Origin: Torreya grandis
Lineage: Eukaryota > Streptophyta > Pinopsida > Cupressales > Taxaceae
Direction: 5' to 3'
Assembly (NCBI GenBank): GCA_037957365.1
Contig: JARHVA010003526.1
Span: 496,001 to 560,000, forward strand
Length of the DNA: 64,000 nt
A model generated the notes under the pieces. The model had not been told where the DNA came from, searched no databases, and saw nothing but the letters and a program-made list of their open reading frames with translations. Below are positions 21,900 to 33,710 of the stretch, piece after piece. The stretch's first letter is position 1, and each line of letters starts with the position of its first letter. Position numbers and translations under genes: made by a program.

Positions 21900-23260
21900 A
21901 AATCTAAGTTTTTTTCTAGATGGATTGTACTCTAAATTTCACTATATAGTGTACATCTTTTTTGACTATGTCTACATTCTTTCATCAACCTCTGTAACCA
22001 AATTATGTCCATGCTTACTTTTATAGAAGCAATGTACTCAAGCTCTATGGTTGAAAGTTCCACAACCTTCTATAACCATGATACCTAGCTAACTACTATA
22101 CCACCTATTGTAAACACATACCCTATAGTGATTCTTCTACCATCCAAGTCACCTACCATATTTGAGTCAACATATCCTTGTAATGTCACATTTGATCCAC
22201 CATAACTTAACATTGTATCTATGGTCCCTCTTAAGTAATGAAGGATTCATTTTACTTCCTTCAAATGTTCTTTTCTTGGATCACTCATGAACCTACTCAC
22301 CACTCCCAATACGTGTGTAATGCCTAGCCTCATACACACCATTGCATACATTAAACTACCAACTACTAATGAGTATAAAATTTTAGATATCAATTTATTT
22401 TCTTCATGTTTTAGGACATTGTTTCTTTGTTAATTTAAAGTGTGTAGCCAAAGGTGTCCTAACTAATTTTTCATCCTGCATATTAAATATTTTTAACACT
22501 TTTTTTTTATGTACTCTCCCCATGATAATTCCAACTTACTATTATTTCTATCTCTAGTTATCCTCATACCAAAGATCTATTTAACAACACCTAGATCCTT
22601 CATAGAAAATCAACCACTTAATTGTTTCTTGAGTATATCAATTTTATGCATGTTGGAACCAACTACAAGCATAGCATCTACATATAAAAGTAAAATAATA
22701 TAGATACCATTTTAAAATATTTTAAAATATACACAATGTGAGTGACATCTAGAATAACCTTGTTCCATCATAAAATTATCAAATTTAATATACCATTGTT
22801 TTGGAGCTTTTTTTAGGCCATACAAGCTCTTCTTTAATTTACACACTAAATTATCCTTACCATTAACTTCATAACCTTGTAACTGATCCATGTATATTTC
22901 CTCCTTCAAATCCCCATGAAGGAAAGAAATATTTACATCTAACTATTCTAAGTATAAATCTTCAATAACTACTAAGCTCAAAATAGTTCTAATTGAAGTC
23001 ATTTTAACAACTAGAAAAAATATTTCATCATTACCTATACCTTTCTTTTATGCAAAACCTTTAACCACCATTCTGGCCTTGAATTTTTTTTACCTACATT
23101 TTCATCTTTTATCCTATATACCCACTTATCTTGCAATGCCTTCTTTCCTTTAGGAAGCTCCACCAAATCTCATGTCTAGTTTTCCATTAGAGCATCATAC
23201 TCCTCATCCATAGCTTGCTCCCACTTATCCTTGTCATCAATCTACACTGCTTCATAGATT
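21900..23260 (-). pseudogene. Copia reverse transcriptase and RNase H remnant
   Basis: Copia-type polymerase on the minus strand. The RT begins near 23240 with KWEQAMDEEYDALMEN, then LPKGKKALQDKWVYRIK. It continues through the open piece 22909-22712 (EEIYMDQLQGYEVNGKDNLV; KKSLYGLKKAPKQWYIKF). The catalytic YVDD box reads YVDAMLVVG at about 22668-22690, so the second catalytic Asp is Ala. RNase H is at about 22330-21930, with GYVDSN, TIGYVF, ELSTIELEYIAS and WLQRLM. In the family these two domains make the cDNA. The substituted active site and several stops mean it is dead. Confidence 0.9.
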
Positions 23261-23599
23261 TGTAGCTCACCACTATTAGTAAATAATAAATAATATAAAT
23301 AAAGAGAAAAATGACCAGGTTGTCTACTTACTCTTGCATATATTCTAATAGGGGTTTCAAGTACCTATTCCTATTGCACATTTTGATCAAGAACCTTTGG
23401 GACATGTTTTTACATAATGTCTTCTAATATTGTGTATTCCTTTTTGGATTTTTCTTTCTTCTTTTCCTACAACTGGTCCCTAGACATGACTTTTTCATGG
23501 AACACATCTCTACTCCTAATTATTTTCTTATCTTTCATATTCCATGACTAGAATCCAAAGTCATCAATTTCATAACCAATAAATGTGCATTTTTGAGAC

Positions 23600-24745
23600 T
23601 TAGCTTCTAACTTATTCCTATGAATTTTGTCAATTTAAGAAAATGCCTCATAAACAAAAAATCATAGAAAATAATAATCTACCTTATTTCTAATCCATGA
23701 CTCCTCTAGTATTCCACCATCCAAAGCACTCGAAGGTCCTCTATTTATCAGATAAACTATTGTAGTTACAACATCTGACCAAAACTATAATGCAAACCTA
23801 CATGCAATCTCATGCATATAGCACACTCCATACTAGTCTTGTTCATTATTTTTAACACACCATTCTATTGTGGTATTCTTGGAACCATTTTGTCTATGAA
23901 TTCCACTTATTGAATATTAGTTGTTAAAAACATTATTACAATAATCACCTCCATTAACTGATTTGAGATATTTTATTTTTAAACCTATTTCATTTTCAAC
24001 TAAATATTTCCATTTCTTGAATGTATCAAAAATATTAGACTTCCTTTTTATATAGTATACCCAAAACTTCTTAGTTACATCATCAATAAAAGTAACATAA
24101 TAATTTGAACCACCAAGTGAAATTACTTGAGTTGGTCCCCATACATATGTATACACAAGCTCTAACTTCTACTCCTTCTTGATTGGTCTAACCTTGAGAA
24201 ACCTCACATGTTTTTGTTTTATATATACATAGTGCTCACAAAAGTCCAAATCCAATTCTTTTAGACCTGATAGTTTATCCTTTGTATGTAGGGTCTTCAC
24301 TCCTTTTTCACTCATATGGCCAAGTTTATAATGCCACAAAGCTATGTCTTTACTTGTAGTAGCTACAACACAAGATGAATTAGCATTATATGTAGATAAA
24401 TATAAAGTGCATACTTTCTTAACTTTTGCAACCACCAAAGAACCCTTTGTAACCTTATATGATATGGCTATAAATGTGACTATACAACCCTCAATACCTA
24501 ACTACCATGTAGAGATCAGATTTATACTCAAGCTTAGAACATGCTTGACATTCTTCAGCACCCAAGTGTTTCCATTCTATAATTTAACTTGAACACTTCC
24601 TTTTATAATAATGCTACAAGGTTCATCATCACCAAGGTAAACATTCCCATAATTACCTTGAACATAATATATAAAATAATGTCTATGAGGGGTAACATGA
24701 AAAGAAGCACCTAAATCTAAAACCCAAGATTCAATAATATTATCC
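23600..24745 (-). pseudogene. Copia protease, GAG-pre-integrase and integrase remnant
   Basis: The protease is at about 24740-24590 and reads WVLDLGASFHVTPHRHYF, where the family has D-S-G; Ser is replaced by Leu. The zinc-binding GAG-pre-integrase piece is in the open segment 24438-24169 (ALWHYKLGHMSEKGVKTL, then FCEHYVYIKQ, where one Cys of the HHCC set is replaced). The integrase core is in 24156-23917: the usual HTDVWGP reads YTYVWGP, so the first catalytic Asp is lost, while VTFIDD keeps the second. Later integrase sequence to about 23600 is broken by stops. In the family these proteins mature the particle and insert the cDNA. Confidence 0.9.
24344..24592 (+). other. Chance open frame opposite copia, not a gene
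   Basis: An 82-codon frame on the plus strand lies wholly inside the copia protease/integrase pseudogene of the other strand. Its composition is explained by that overlap. It is recorded only so that it is not taken for a gene. Confidence 0.8.
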
Positions 24746-24829
24746 AAATAAAGTATAAGAGCATCTTGTAATACATCACCTAATACATTTTCTTGTCTAT
24801 CACCTTCTGATTGGTTCTTACCTAATTTT

Positions 24830-25587
24830 TCCTTTCAAACCAATATTCTTTCTTTATGTGTCCTAGCTTACCATAGATCTAACATTCCATCTTACATCGT
24901 GATTTAGATCTTTCACCCTCCTTTGATTTTCCACATTTTCTTCTTTATCTTATTCTTATGCCTTCCTCTATTCTCCACTGTTAATGCATTTTTAGATATG
25001 GATGTTTCACCTATGCTTTTTCTTCACATTTCCTTGCTTAGGACAACACCTACCACATCTTCAAACTTTAGTTTGACATTGTTAGACATAGAGTTGTTTA
25101 CTTCCATTACCATGTTATTCTATCTTTTAGGCAAGGAACAAAGAATAAGAAGAGCCATAACTTCATCATCAACGTCAATATTTATGGAATGTAACTAACT
25201 AGTAACTATGTTAAACTCATTTAAATATTTTGGTACTGAACCATTTTCAAATATTTTCATATTAAATTTTTTTTTCATCAAAAATATTTTATTTGAGGTA
25301 GAGGGTTTTTCATATAACTTTCCTAATTTTCTCATAAGAGCTTATGTTTTATTTTCTTGTGATATGTTGAATGTTACAAAAGATACAAGGCATAACTATA
25401 TAGTTACAAGGGATTTTTGATCCAATAGTTCCCAATCTTCATTTGACATTGTTGATGGCTTCTTGGCTTGCCCTCCCAATGGTAAATAGAGGTCCTTCTA
25501 GATAATGTAATCCTCCATATGCATCTTCCACAATTCAAAGTTCTATCCATTGAACTTCTCCACCTTAGATTTATTTTCATCCACCAT
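24830..25587 (-). pseudogene. Copia gag remnant
   Basis: It starts at 25587 with MVDENKSKVEKFNG, about 60 bases past the primer site, and continues FELWKMHMEDYII and KDLYLPLGG, then NEDWELLDQKSLVTI. This is the UBN2-type copia gag opening (KFNG-x-NF-x-LWK, W-LLD-x-K). The later part carries a decayed CCHC knuckle near 24905-24850 (CKMEC, then GKLGHIKK). The middle has frameshifts. Function in the family: RNA packaging in the virus-like particle. Confidence 0.85.
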
Positions 25588-25648
25588 AGCTCTTATTTTA
25601 GGTCAAACCCTTTTCTTCCTATGATTTAAAATTATGTAAAAAACCTTT

Positions 25649-25660
25649 GCTCTAATACCA
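25649..25660 (-). promoter_or_regulatory. Primer-binding site of the nested copia (tRNA-Met type)
   Basis: On the minus strand it reads TGGTATTAGAGC, one C-to-T change from TGGTATCAGAGC, two bases after the 5' LTR end. This is the usual initiator tRNA-Met primer site of plant copia elements. Confidence 0.92.
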
Positions 25661-25662
25661 CT

Positions 25663-26183
25663 TGTTAGGATAAATTAAACCTATATCTATCCCCAAATCA
25701 CATACAAGATAAACTATGAAATAAATTAATCAAATATTCTAAAAATAAATATAAACATGCACATAATAGGAGATGCCAGATTTAACATGGTTCACCCAAG
25801 ATGGGCTACATCCACCTAACTTGTCCAGTATATTATTTTCAGTAATACAAGGGAGAAACAAAATCCTTTAAGAAACCCTATTACACCTCTTTACCTTTTC
25901 TTCTTCCTCTCTATGCATAATACTTTCATCATTTATCATAATCATACATCTTAGCCATATATCAATACATTATAGGGTGAAAAACACCTAAACATAACCT
26001 CTACCATTAGATCTAGAAACCTTAAACAATGGCCTAGATTGACTACAAAATTACAAATTAAAGGTACACCCTTAAAACCCCTTGTGCCATGAGGGATTCA
26101 AAGAATGGGATCTAAACCTAGTTGAAATAACATCAAAATTTTAACCTTTGATCTTGAAAGACAATCAAGCTCCACACATAACA
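25663..26183 (-). repeat. 5' LTR of the nested copia
   Basis: In plus orientation it starts TGTTAGGATAAATTAAACC and ends ACACATAACA. It aligns throughout with 21109-21632 with scattered substitutions. Confidence 0.93.
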
Positions 26184-26188
26184 TAATT
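26184..26188. repeat. Copia target-site duplication, right copy (TAATT)
   Basis: Matches CAATT at 21104-21108 in four of five bases, directly outside the 5' LTR. Confidence 0.65.
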
Positions 26189-28764
26189 AGAAAACATATT
26201 TTTGGCACAATAATCAACTATATGGTAATTTTCAATGCCTTTCTTGTGATTTTCTAAGTTATTCATCTATTTTTTCCATTAATTAGATGGCATTATTTGT
26301 CTATTTTGATTTTGATTATAAATGTATCGACCAAATATTAATGGTTTCATTATTGAAGAACTTTTATCATCTCAATGATTCAATCTACCCATTCTAAACA
26401 TAGCCTAAATAGATTCTTTCATTTCTGATTTTTTAGAATTAACAATTTTTGCAAAAGTTATATAGGTGGATAATGATGCTTTCTATGAAATATCTTATAT
26501 TTCTCACAACTTTATAGTAAGAACCTCTCTACTAAATACCAAATTACACCCTTTGGTGTAATCTATGCTGGTGTGTAGAGAACCCATATTTTTTGATACA
26601 AATTTCAAGTGGCTTAATATCACTTGAAGTCTGACCAAAAAAGACTCATGTAGATTGACACAATAAAGATCTTTCTATAAAAATATTGGGAAGTTTTTCA
26701 CACAAGAAGACTACCAAGTTTTACATTGATGCATTGGTTAAAATAATGATTGGATATTGGACAACTGGACATGAAAGTTATCCATTGATTATTTTATCAG
26801 TATCTCTTCCTCGTCAACAAAAATCACTTCTCATTGCATCAATATGGATAATTTTATATAGATAATTGGGTTTATTTTGAGTATATGGTACAAATTATTC
26901 CTAACCTCTTCACCATGTTATCCATTTTAAAAAAATCAAAAAATATTGTAAAAAAAAGATCAAAATGAAAACATTTAGGAATTATTGACAACCTTGGCTC
27001 ATAAAATCATCTTGCTAACTGACTAAGTGTTGAATAAATATCCTTGATTAGAAAACTAGCTTACTGGTTGATTAAGATAAACATTATAAATAAAATAAAA
27101 TAAATAATCAATAAATAAAGTAATCTATCATGTCTTTCATTTTACAACCATTTCTATTTTTTTCTTACACTTATTTCCTATAGTTGTATTTGCATCTTTC
27201 TTACAAAGGCTCTAGGATTTAATGCTTTTAGAAATAACATCCTTGTTGTAAATGATAAGGATTAATAGTTTTATGGGGGTGGTAGGATCTATGTCTTCAT
27301 TTTACATCTTTCCTATTGCTACTTATCCTATCACAAATTTCTTCCATTATTTCTTTGGATATATATCCATATTCTATCCTTATTTATGTGGTCTTACATT
27401 CCATTGGCCTAATCATTGCCTATTTATAGTTTTCACTTGTATCCACTACTGACCACCTATTTTTTACAAGCCACTTCCACCATTTGTCTTATATCCCTTA
27501 CCATCAGTTTGTTACCCATTATTAAAGCCTTTAATTATTCACTTTGTTTATGCATTTACTATTTTTCACATTCTCATGATAATCGAACAATCCTCTTTGT
27601 GATTCATAGAATGATTTTATATACCATGGGATGTTTTTATTTCATGTTCATCCAAATAAACATCCAATCTACTCTTAGAATTCAAAAGTTCCATTTCTTT
27701 TGAAAGATATTGTTGTAGCTTTCAACCTTCTTACATATTATTTCTATCATTTTGGATTACTACTGTCTACACTTGCTCACATTACCTAAAGGACATTATA
27801 TTATTCCATCACCACATTTTATACATGCCTTGACTACCAAATTTTGGTTTATTACATCATTCATGATATTTGGTTGTTGTATTTATTACTTCAACTACAA
27901 TGCTTGGAGATTACATGCTCTATGACAATTTATATATTCATCTTATACACCATATTCAATTATTGTTAAGCCATTCTAAGTTCAAGTTATTATGTTTTTT
28001 CTCTAGATTACTTATTTATTTACCTATTAGAAATATCTTATGTAATCATATATTTTTGTGTTATTTATACCACACTTCACATTGATATTCCCTCAACCAT
28101 CAATCTTCATACATGCCATACTTCTTATCCCACATCATTCTTCCATGTCATACTATTATCTTCCTCACCATCCCTTCATCCACTTTTTCCTTTGGCTAAA
28201 TCAAATAATCTACATAGTACCCACTTCCACACTTAGTTGGGGGGAATATTATTCCACTTGAGGATAAGTGTCTACCTTAATTTAGGGTGAGAATGGTCCC
28301 TATATTTATATTTGTGTCTCTAGTCTTATATGGTATCAAACATAAAGTTGGGGGGAATGAGTTATAATATTGATCATTCCTATTTTTGTGAGGTTAAAAA
28401 ATTATGAAGTATGAAATTAAAAAAAGGAATAAATGAAAATAAAATACTACTTACTTCAACTCCCATAAAGTTTTGCATCATATTAGACCAAGAATGTCTT
28501 GTAAAATATATTTTTTTCAATGACATATGTAACCAATGATTTTAGGTTGTTATGAGGAAAAACAAACTCATTCACCCAACCAAGGCACTATAACTTGTAG
28601 GCCAAGGATAATAGATGAGAGACACATGGGTTATTTTTATATATCATATTATGGAGATGCATAGATTTATAATTTTAGTCATTATACTTACTACATGCCT
28701 TCTTACTCATAACTTATCCTATTGTACTTCATAAGGGACACGTAATTGGTAAAGTTGGGGTATG
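26189..28764 (+). other. 3' internal region of the 13.5-kb element, with a pyrimidine-rich spacer
   Basis: No integrase or RT motif found. From about 27120 to 28250 the plus strand is strikingly rich in T and C (for example TTTCATTTTACAACCATTTC). Several plus-strand frames there (27252-28261) give only hydrophobic, compositionally biased peptides. The strand bias then flips to G-runs: AGTTGGGGGGAATATT near 28235 and AAAGTTGGGGGGAATGAG near 28350. Such pyrimidine spacers followed by GGGGGG-AAT are seen near the 3' end of large plant gypsy elements. Confidence 0.5.
28751..28764 (+). promoter_or_regulatory. Polypurine-tract candidate of the 13.5-kb element
   Basis: AAAGTTGGGGTATG directly precedes the right LTR start TGATGAG. 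It is purine-rich but interrupted by T, so either decayed or only approximately placed. Confidence 0.5.
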
Positions 28765-30133
28765 TGATGAGTTAAATAAATATACCTCATATTAATATAC
28801 ATTCAACCTTCACCTACTATATAATCCACCATTTCATGTACCCATAATAACATTATATCCATAATTTATAGATCAGTACAAGATATGTTTGTGATGCACA
28901 TATTCATTGTTATGGTTTAAGGAATGATCATTTCTAGATAAAATAGTATGATTTATTGTTATATATATTTTATTTAATAATGGCGAAGGAATAATATAGG
29001 TTATTAAATTATTATCATGTTTCTCACAAGATATGACAACATAAAGCAACTAGGTAGTTGCATCCTATAACATCTACCCAAATTTATTATAGCAATCTAT
29101 ACAGTGGCATCCTGTAGCATCTATCTAGATTTCCTATAGTAATCTACATAATGGCATCTTATAGTATCTACTCATATTTTTGATATTAATCTGGGTAGTT
29201 TCATCCTGTAGCATTTGCCTAGATTTATTGTAGCATATACATAATATAAAACTAAACAACTATGATAACTTATATATGGTTAAAGATTCCTTTCATGATT
29301 CTAAGAGCAAGAATAGTGCCATAAATACAAGGAGGAGTGATTCTCTCAAAATTGAATCCTTTTATCCTCAACACATTGATTATTCTTCATATGTATTATT
29401 TTATCTTATGCATATTTAGTATTGCTATTTATTATTATTAGGTGCAAACATAGATTTATGGTTACAACCTCCTATATTTGTTATCCTCCAATCATATATA
29501 ATAGGAAGAATTTAGGTTTCATAAAATAATTGGGGGTTAATCACGTAATTATTCAATATTTATATATTTGTAATTTTTTAACTCTACTATGATCATAATT
29601 ATTATGGTTATGGAATAAATTTATTTTGCAGTAATTTATTTATCTTAAGAAGGAGAGGAGTCAAGATCCAACCCAAATGAAGTAGGACCCACTCCCATAA
29701 TTTGGTAGACCAATTCCTTGTCTATTAGATTAGTAATATTCATGTATGGTTTTCATGTATATTTATTATCTTATGTTAAATCATTATAATATGAAAGATT
29801 AAATTCATGTATGGTTTTTATATAAACATATTTCATTCTATGCATTATTTGTAATTTTATTATGGAATAAATTATATTACTTTCTATCATTTAAATTCAT
29901 GAAATTTATTTTATGCAAGTGTGTTTATGTTTACAAAATGATTAAGACCCAACATTCTATAGAGAACTAGTGACACACATATAGTGCTAACATCTTGTCA
30001 AAGTTAAATGTACCCTAGGTTGATAATTAATGAAGTAGTTGTTTTATGCACCAAGTGGATACTTTTCCTGTAAGCATAGGTGAGGTTGTGTAAGGTTATA
30101 AATTTGAATTGGTAGTTAAAATTATACTTTTCA
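28765..30133 (+). repeat. Right LTR of the 13.5-kb element
   Basis: It runs from TGATGAGTTAAATAAATA to ACTTTTCA and is followed by ATGAA. It aligns with 16659-17966 along its length. It is about 60 bp longer, roughly one unit of the internal repeat at 29053-29244. Confidence 0.85.
29053..29244. repeat. Internal LTR tandem repeat, right copy (about 4 units)
   Basis: Four units of about 47-50 bp share TGGCATCCTGTAGCATCTA, then AGATTT and a TAATCTACATAAT-like end. The corresponding left-LTR array has about three. Confidence 0.75.
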
Positions 30134-30138
30134 ATGAA
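30134..30138. repeat. Target-site duplication ATGAA, right copy
   Basis: Exact match to 16654-16658, directly after the right LTR. Confidence 0.8.
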
Positions 30139-30819
30139 TCATATCTAGATGATATGACAAGTCTTGAAAATCCACCATAATATGAGTAGTGGTCCCATGA
30201 AAGATACAAAAGTGCCTAGATGGGGAAGATGAATATGGTTGTCAATAATACACTAGATAATATTGCCTATATGATTATTAATACTATAATTATGTGTTAT
30301 ATTCACTAAATTTGTGGATTAAGTGCCCATGGGTATTGTGAATTATACAAAATATTGATACATAATGACATTTTAAACCTTCCATTGAAAGCCTTGGTGT
30401 TTGTGGGTATGGTTATAGATATAACATATTGGGAGGAAAAATATTTTGAATGATATGGGACCTAAAAAAAAACCAAATAAGTATTAGTATGGCTAGATAC
30501 TCCACTGTGAAGATTGAAAGGAAACAACTCATCAAGCATATTGTAACAAGAATGATAATAATGATAATACTATTGTTGAAATATACTTGCTCATGATATT
30601 ATTTAAGGGATGCTTTATAATTTATGATTTATACACATTTTTTTTTCATAACCATAAAAAGGGATCATCTAACTAAAACCATTCTCATGATTGAGAGTGT
30701 TGAGATTTATGTTAAGGGATCCAATCATAATGTCAATAAAAGTGTAAATAATAAGAGATTTCTTGGGAATAATATATATTATATGTATTTCATCCATAAA
30801 CATATTTTGAGAATATGTT
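30139..30819. other. AT-rich sequence upstream of the gag-protease remnant
   Basis: No domain found. It continues the sequence left of the 13.5-kb insertion. A frame at 30430-30540 (with KKKPNK) is too short and broken to call. It could be the leader or N-terminal gag of the following remnant. Confidence 0.3.
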
Positions 30820-32440
30820 AATAAGGTAGGATGAAATTGAGCTATGATGCTATGAGGAAGTTTGAAACTTTTGGTTTTTATGTTGACTTTATTAGGTTCA
30901 ACATATACCAAAAACTAGTTAATCAATGTATTCACAACAATTTAAATGAGATATAAAATAATATCTTTAATTTTTTCATGTGACATGTTTAGATTATGAT
31001 TTCAGTGACAACTTTATAACTAAGTTGTTTCTAATAATATTTAAAAAATATGCCTTGGATTGGTTTTATGATCCATTTATTCAACCAGTTAAAGCATTCA
31101 AGCCATTATAAAATTAATTTCTAAAGAATTTTTCTATAAATAATGATGAAAATATTTTATATGCACAAATTACTAAGATTAATCAAGGAACTAATGAGCT
31201 TATAAATGACTATGTACTTTGTTATAATATCATGCTTGCCAAAATGACTAACACATTGGTAGATAATGAATTACAATATATTTTCAAACAAAGTTTACTT
31301 GAACCTTTGCATGAGTCAATTATTTTCAATAAATTTAAATCACTTGAATAAATTTATCATATAATAAGAGAAATAAATGTCAATTTTTTTGTTTTGAATA
31401 AGCTCAAATATAAAACTACATCTACTGCCACTTCCACAATGAAGTTTCAAAGTAAACCATTATTCAAAACTAAACCAATAGATACTAAAGCTAATATAAA
31501 TATAAAGGTTAATGTTATATCTTAACCTTCTAACAATATTATTTTATCATAAAAACCAAGGAGATAATTTAATATATTATCATAATTGCCTCATAAATTT
31601 CTACAAATGTTACTTGATTGCAATATTATTACTCTACCTCCACCATTATAAGTTGGTATGAGTAGATCTCAAAGTAAATGATTTTATAAAAAATAATATC
31701 GTGATCACCATAGATATAATTTTCACTTTAAAAACATGTGTTTCAAACTCAAACACCTTATTCAAGATCTTATTTATAACAATGTCATTGAACTAGGCAC
31801 TCATATAGAAGAAACTAAGCTTCAACATAATGATAATTTTAAATTTAATATTTTCAATGACCTATTTCAAAACCATGATAAAATCAAGGATAATTTATTT
31901 ATAAATCACACCTATAATGCATATCAATATTTTGAGTCATATTATCATCCATTACATGGAATTAGTGGTATAATTGTTCAAACTATTGAACCATGCCATT
32001 CAATAAACTTTGATGATAGTGAAATAGTTGATGATGATTCTAATTTGCATGCTTTATGTATATGAGCATATATTGATAGAAAATAAATTCATAGTGTTCT
32101 AGTTGATAATGGATCAAGTGAGAATACATGTATAATGAAATTATTCCATTCATTAGGTTACACACAAATCATACAAAAATAGCATTTAAAAGGGTCAAAA
32201 TATTCAATGGGAAACAAAAACTACTTTGGAACACATTGTGTTTCCTCTTTAGGTGTGTCTTGATAATATTAGGATACCCTTGGGTATAGAAGCTCTATGT
32301 TGTACCTCCTATGGTAGATAGATGCCTAAATTACATCCATTATAATCAATTGGTCTCAATTTCAAGGATCAATATGAGTATCATCTACAATCTATGGTAC
32401 TTCTTCCTCCCCATTTGCCATCATAGTTCATCGATACATA
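30820..32440 (+). pseudogene. Ty3/gypsy gag-protease remnant
   Basis: The capsid part is at about 31000-31370: KKYALDWFYDPFIQPVKAF, NFSINNDENILYAQI, NELINDYVLCYNIMLAKM, then a basic Pro/Thr/Lys linker. A His/Cys box and helix follow at about 31695-31790 (YRDHHRY, then MCFKLKHLIQDLIYNN). The open segment 31736-32065 continues with HPLHGISGIIVQ. The aspartic protease starts at about 32096 with VLVDNGSSENTCIMKL (D-N-G intact), then KTFNGKQKTTLEHIVFPL-like pieces near 32195-32260. Family role: particle protein and its maturation protease. No RT follows before sequence is lost at about 32450. It is closely similar in block order to the gag-protease at 43790-46828, suggesting related families. Multiple stops. 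Confidence 0.75.
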
Positions 32441-33106
32441 TATTCAAGAATAAATCATATTTATAATTTTTTCACTTATATAAAAGCTTTTAATTTATGA
32501 AAAGTGCAAAACTATGAGAAGATCCCAATACAAAAGTAAGCATATTGGAAAAAAATGTCAAGTTCATAAAAACATAATCACATGCAACACATTCTAAAAT
32601 GGTGATACATATACATAAGCATGTTCAACATAAAGAAAAACATTTGGCACAATATTATATGATTAATCATAACATTTAAAGCCATTATATCTCTTGGAGA
32701 TAGTCATTGTACATAAGATAACATGAGTAATTATCTATATAGTCTCATTACAACACTTAATGCATCTTATGATTTTGAGTCATGCACATCTAGCACTTTT
32801 CATCCATGAAATGTAATACTTACACAACTAATTATAGATTATATTATGACTCTCATCTTGATTGGATTATTAATTAGCATGTTTCATTTACAAATACTCT
32901 AAATAATTAAAAAAACATTCAAAGATTTTTTAATTGTACATAGCTTCTTTTTTGCTTGATCTTGTTATTCATATACTTATCACATATGTGATCAATTTGA
33001 AAAAAATACTATAACCCTTGGATTTTAGTGAATTTTTGGCACCTTTGATCTTTTTTTTAACTTTCTTAATCTACATAGTTCAACACACTGATCTATATTT
33101 CCATCA
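32441..33106. other. AT-rich tail between the gag-protease remnant and the chromovirus
   Basis: No RT or integrase motif and no clear LTR partner found. Short A/T runs only. It ends at the chromovirus target site (33107-33111). Confidence 0.35.
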
Positions 33107-33111
33107 TTTGC
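33107..33111. repeat. Chromovirus target-site duplication, left copy (TTTGC)
   Basis: TTTGC precedes the left LTR and TTTGT follows the right LTR (38836-38840); four of five bases match. Confidence 0.6.
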
Positions 33112-33670
33112 TGATGTAGAAAAAATAGGCCAATCTTCTGGAGGCCATAACATTTGACCCACAGCTCCATTTTAACTCTTCCACACACCAAAATGACCAT
33201 ATCAAAAATTTAAATGATGTACTTATCTACCCTATCCACTTATAGTTATTTTAAATATTTTTTGGAGGCCATGCATGATCATCTGAGGATCCAAAATTAT
33301 CATTGAATGATTTTTTTGGCAATTTTCTATTTCTAGAAATTATATATTTTTGGGACTAGACATCAACTTCACTTGAATTTAATCCCATAGGATAATTTTA
33401 GTGTTTAGAGTATTTTAAAATATTTTTAGATCTACATGCACTTTCATGCAAAACTTACTAAAAATAATATTTACCAAAAATATAAGTTTATTTTAGATTT
33501 TAGATTTTTTTTAATTTTTGCATGTTAACTCTAATTTTGAGTTGAGGATTATTTAAACATGGTTTGGATTTGTAATTATTTCAAGTCATTCAGTATGAAT
33601 CAATTTTGATTATTGTTCAAAATATTTGCCTATTGGTATTTTATTGTCTTGATAGTTTTGAGGTTCATTA
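33112..33670 (+). repeat. Left LTR of the chromovirus
   Basis: It starts TGATGTAGAAAAAATAGGCC and ends TTGAGGTTCATTA, aligning along its whole length with 38291-38835. Shared phrases include CCATAGGATAATTTTAGTGT and GCCTATTGGTATTTTATTGT. Confidence 0.93.
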
Positions 33671-33672
33671 TT

Positions 33673-33684
33673 TGGTATCAGAGC
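33673..33684 (+). promoter_or_regulatory. Primer-binding site of the chromovirus (tRNA-iMet)
   Basis: TGGTATCAGAGC, a perfect copy of the initiator tRNA-Met complement, two bases after the left LTR. Confidence 0.96.
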
Positions 33685-33710
33685 AAGTTAAAATCTTGGA
33701 AGAGTAAGAC

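Larger units (their letters stand above)
21109..26183 (-). mobile_element. Nested Ty1/copia element (full structure, 5075 bp)
   Basis: Both LTRs (524 and 521 bp), a tRNA-Met-type primer site, a polypurine tract and the copia domain order gag, protease, integrase, RT, RNase H are present on the minus strand. Inverted ends TGTTAGG/CCTAACA are intact in the left LTR. It sits inside the internal region of the 16659-30133 element in opposite orientation. Every domain has stops, and the protease, integrase and RT active sites each show a changed key residue. A Tork-like lineage is likely from the sequence style but not proven. Confidence 0.93.
16659..30133 (+). mobile_element. Large LTR retrotransposon without recognisable pol, carrying a nested copia
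   Basis: Two direct-repeat LTRs (16659-17966 and 28765-30133) flank an internal region with a tRNA-Asp-like primer site after the left LTR and a purine-rich tract before the right LTR. Five-base duplications ATGAA border it exactly. Removing the nested copia (5075 bp plus a 5-base duplication) leaves about 8.4 kb. The primer site and a G-run tail (AGTTGGGGGGAAT at about 28235 and 28355) recall Athila/Tat-type gypsy elements. However, I see no gag, RT or integrase motif in the remaining 5.7 kb, so it may be a non-autonomous or very old member. Confidence 0.8.

Noticed and set aside
27252..28261. Run of plus-strand frames of 66-95 codons that look like membrane proteins
   Set aside because: They lie in a T/C-rich spacer, where any frame yields hydrophobic residues; no conserved motif and no shared frame.
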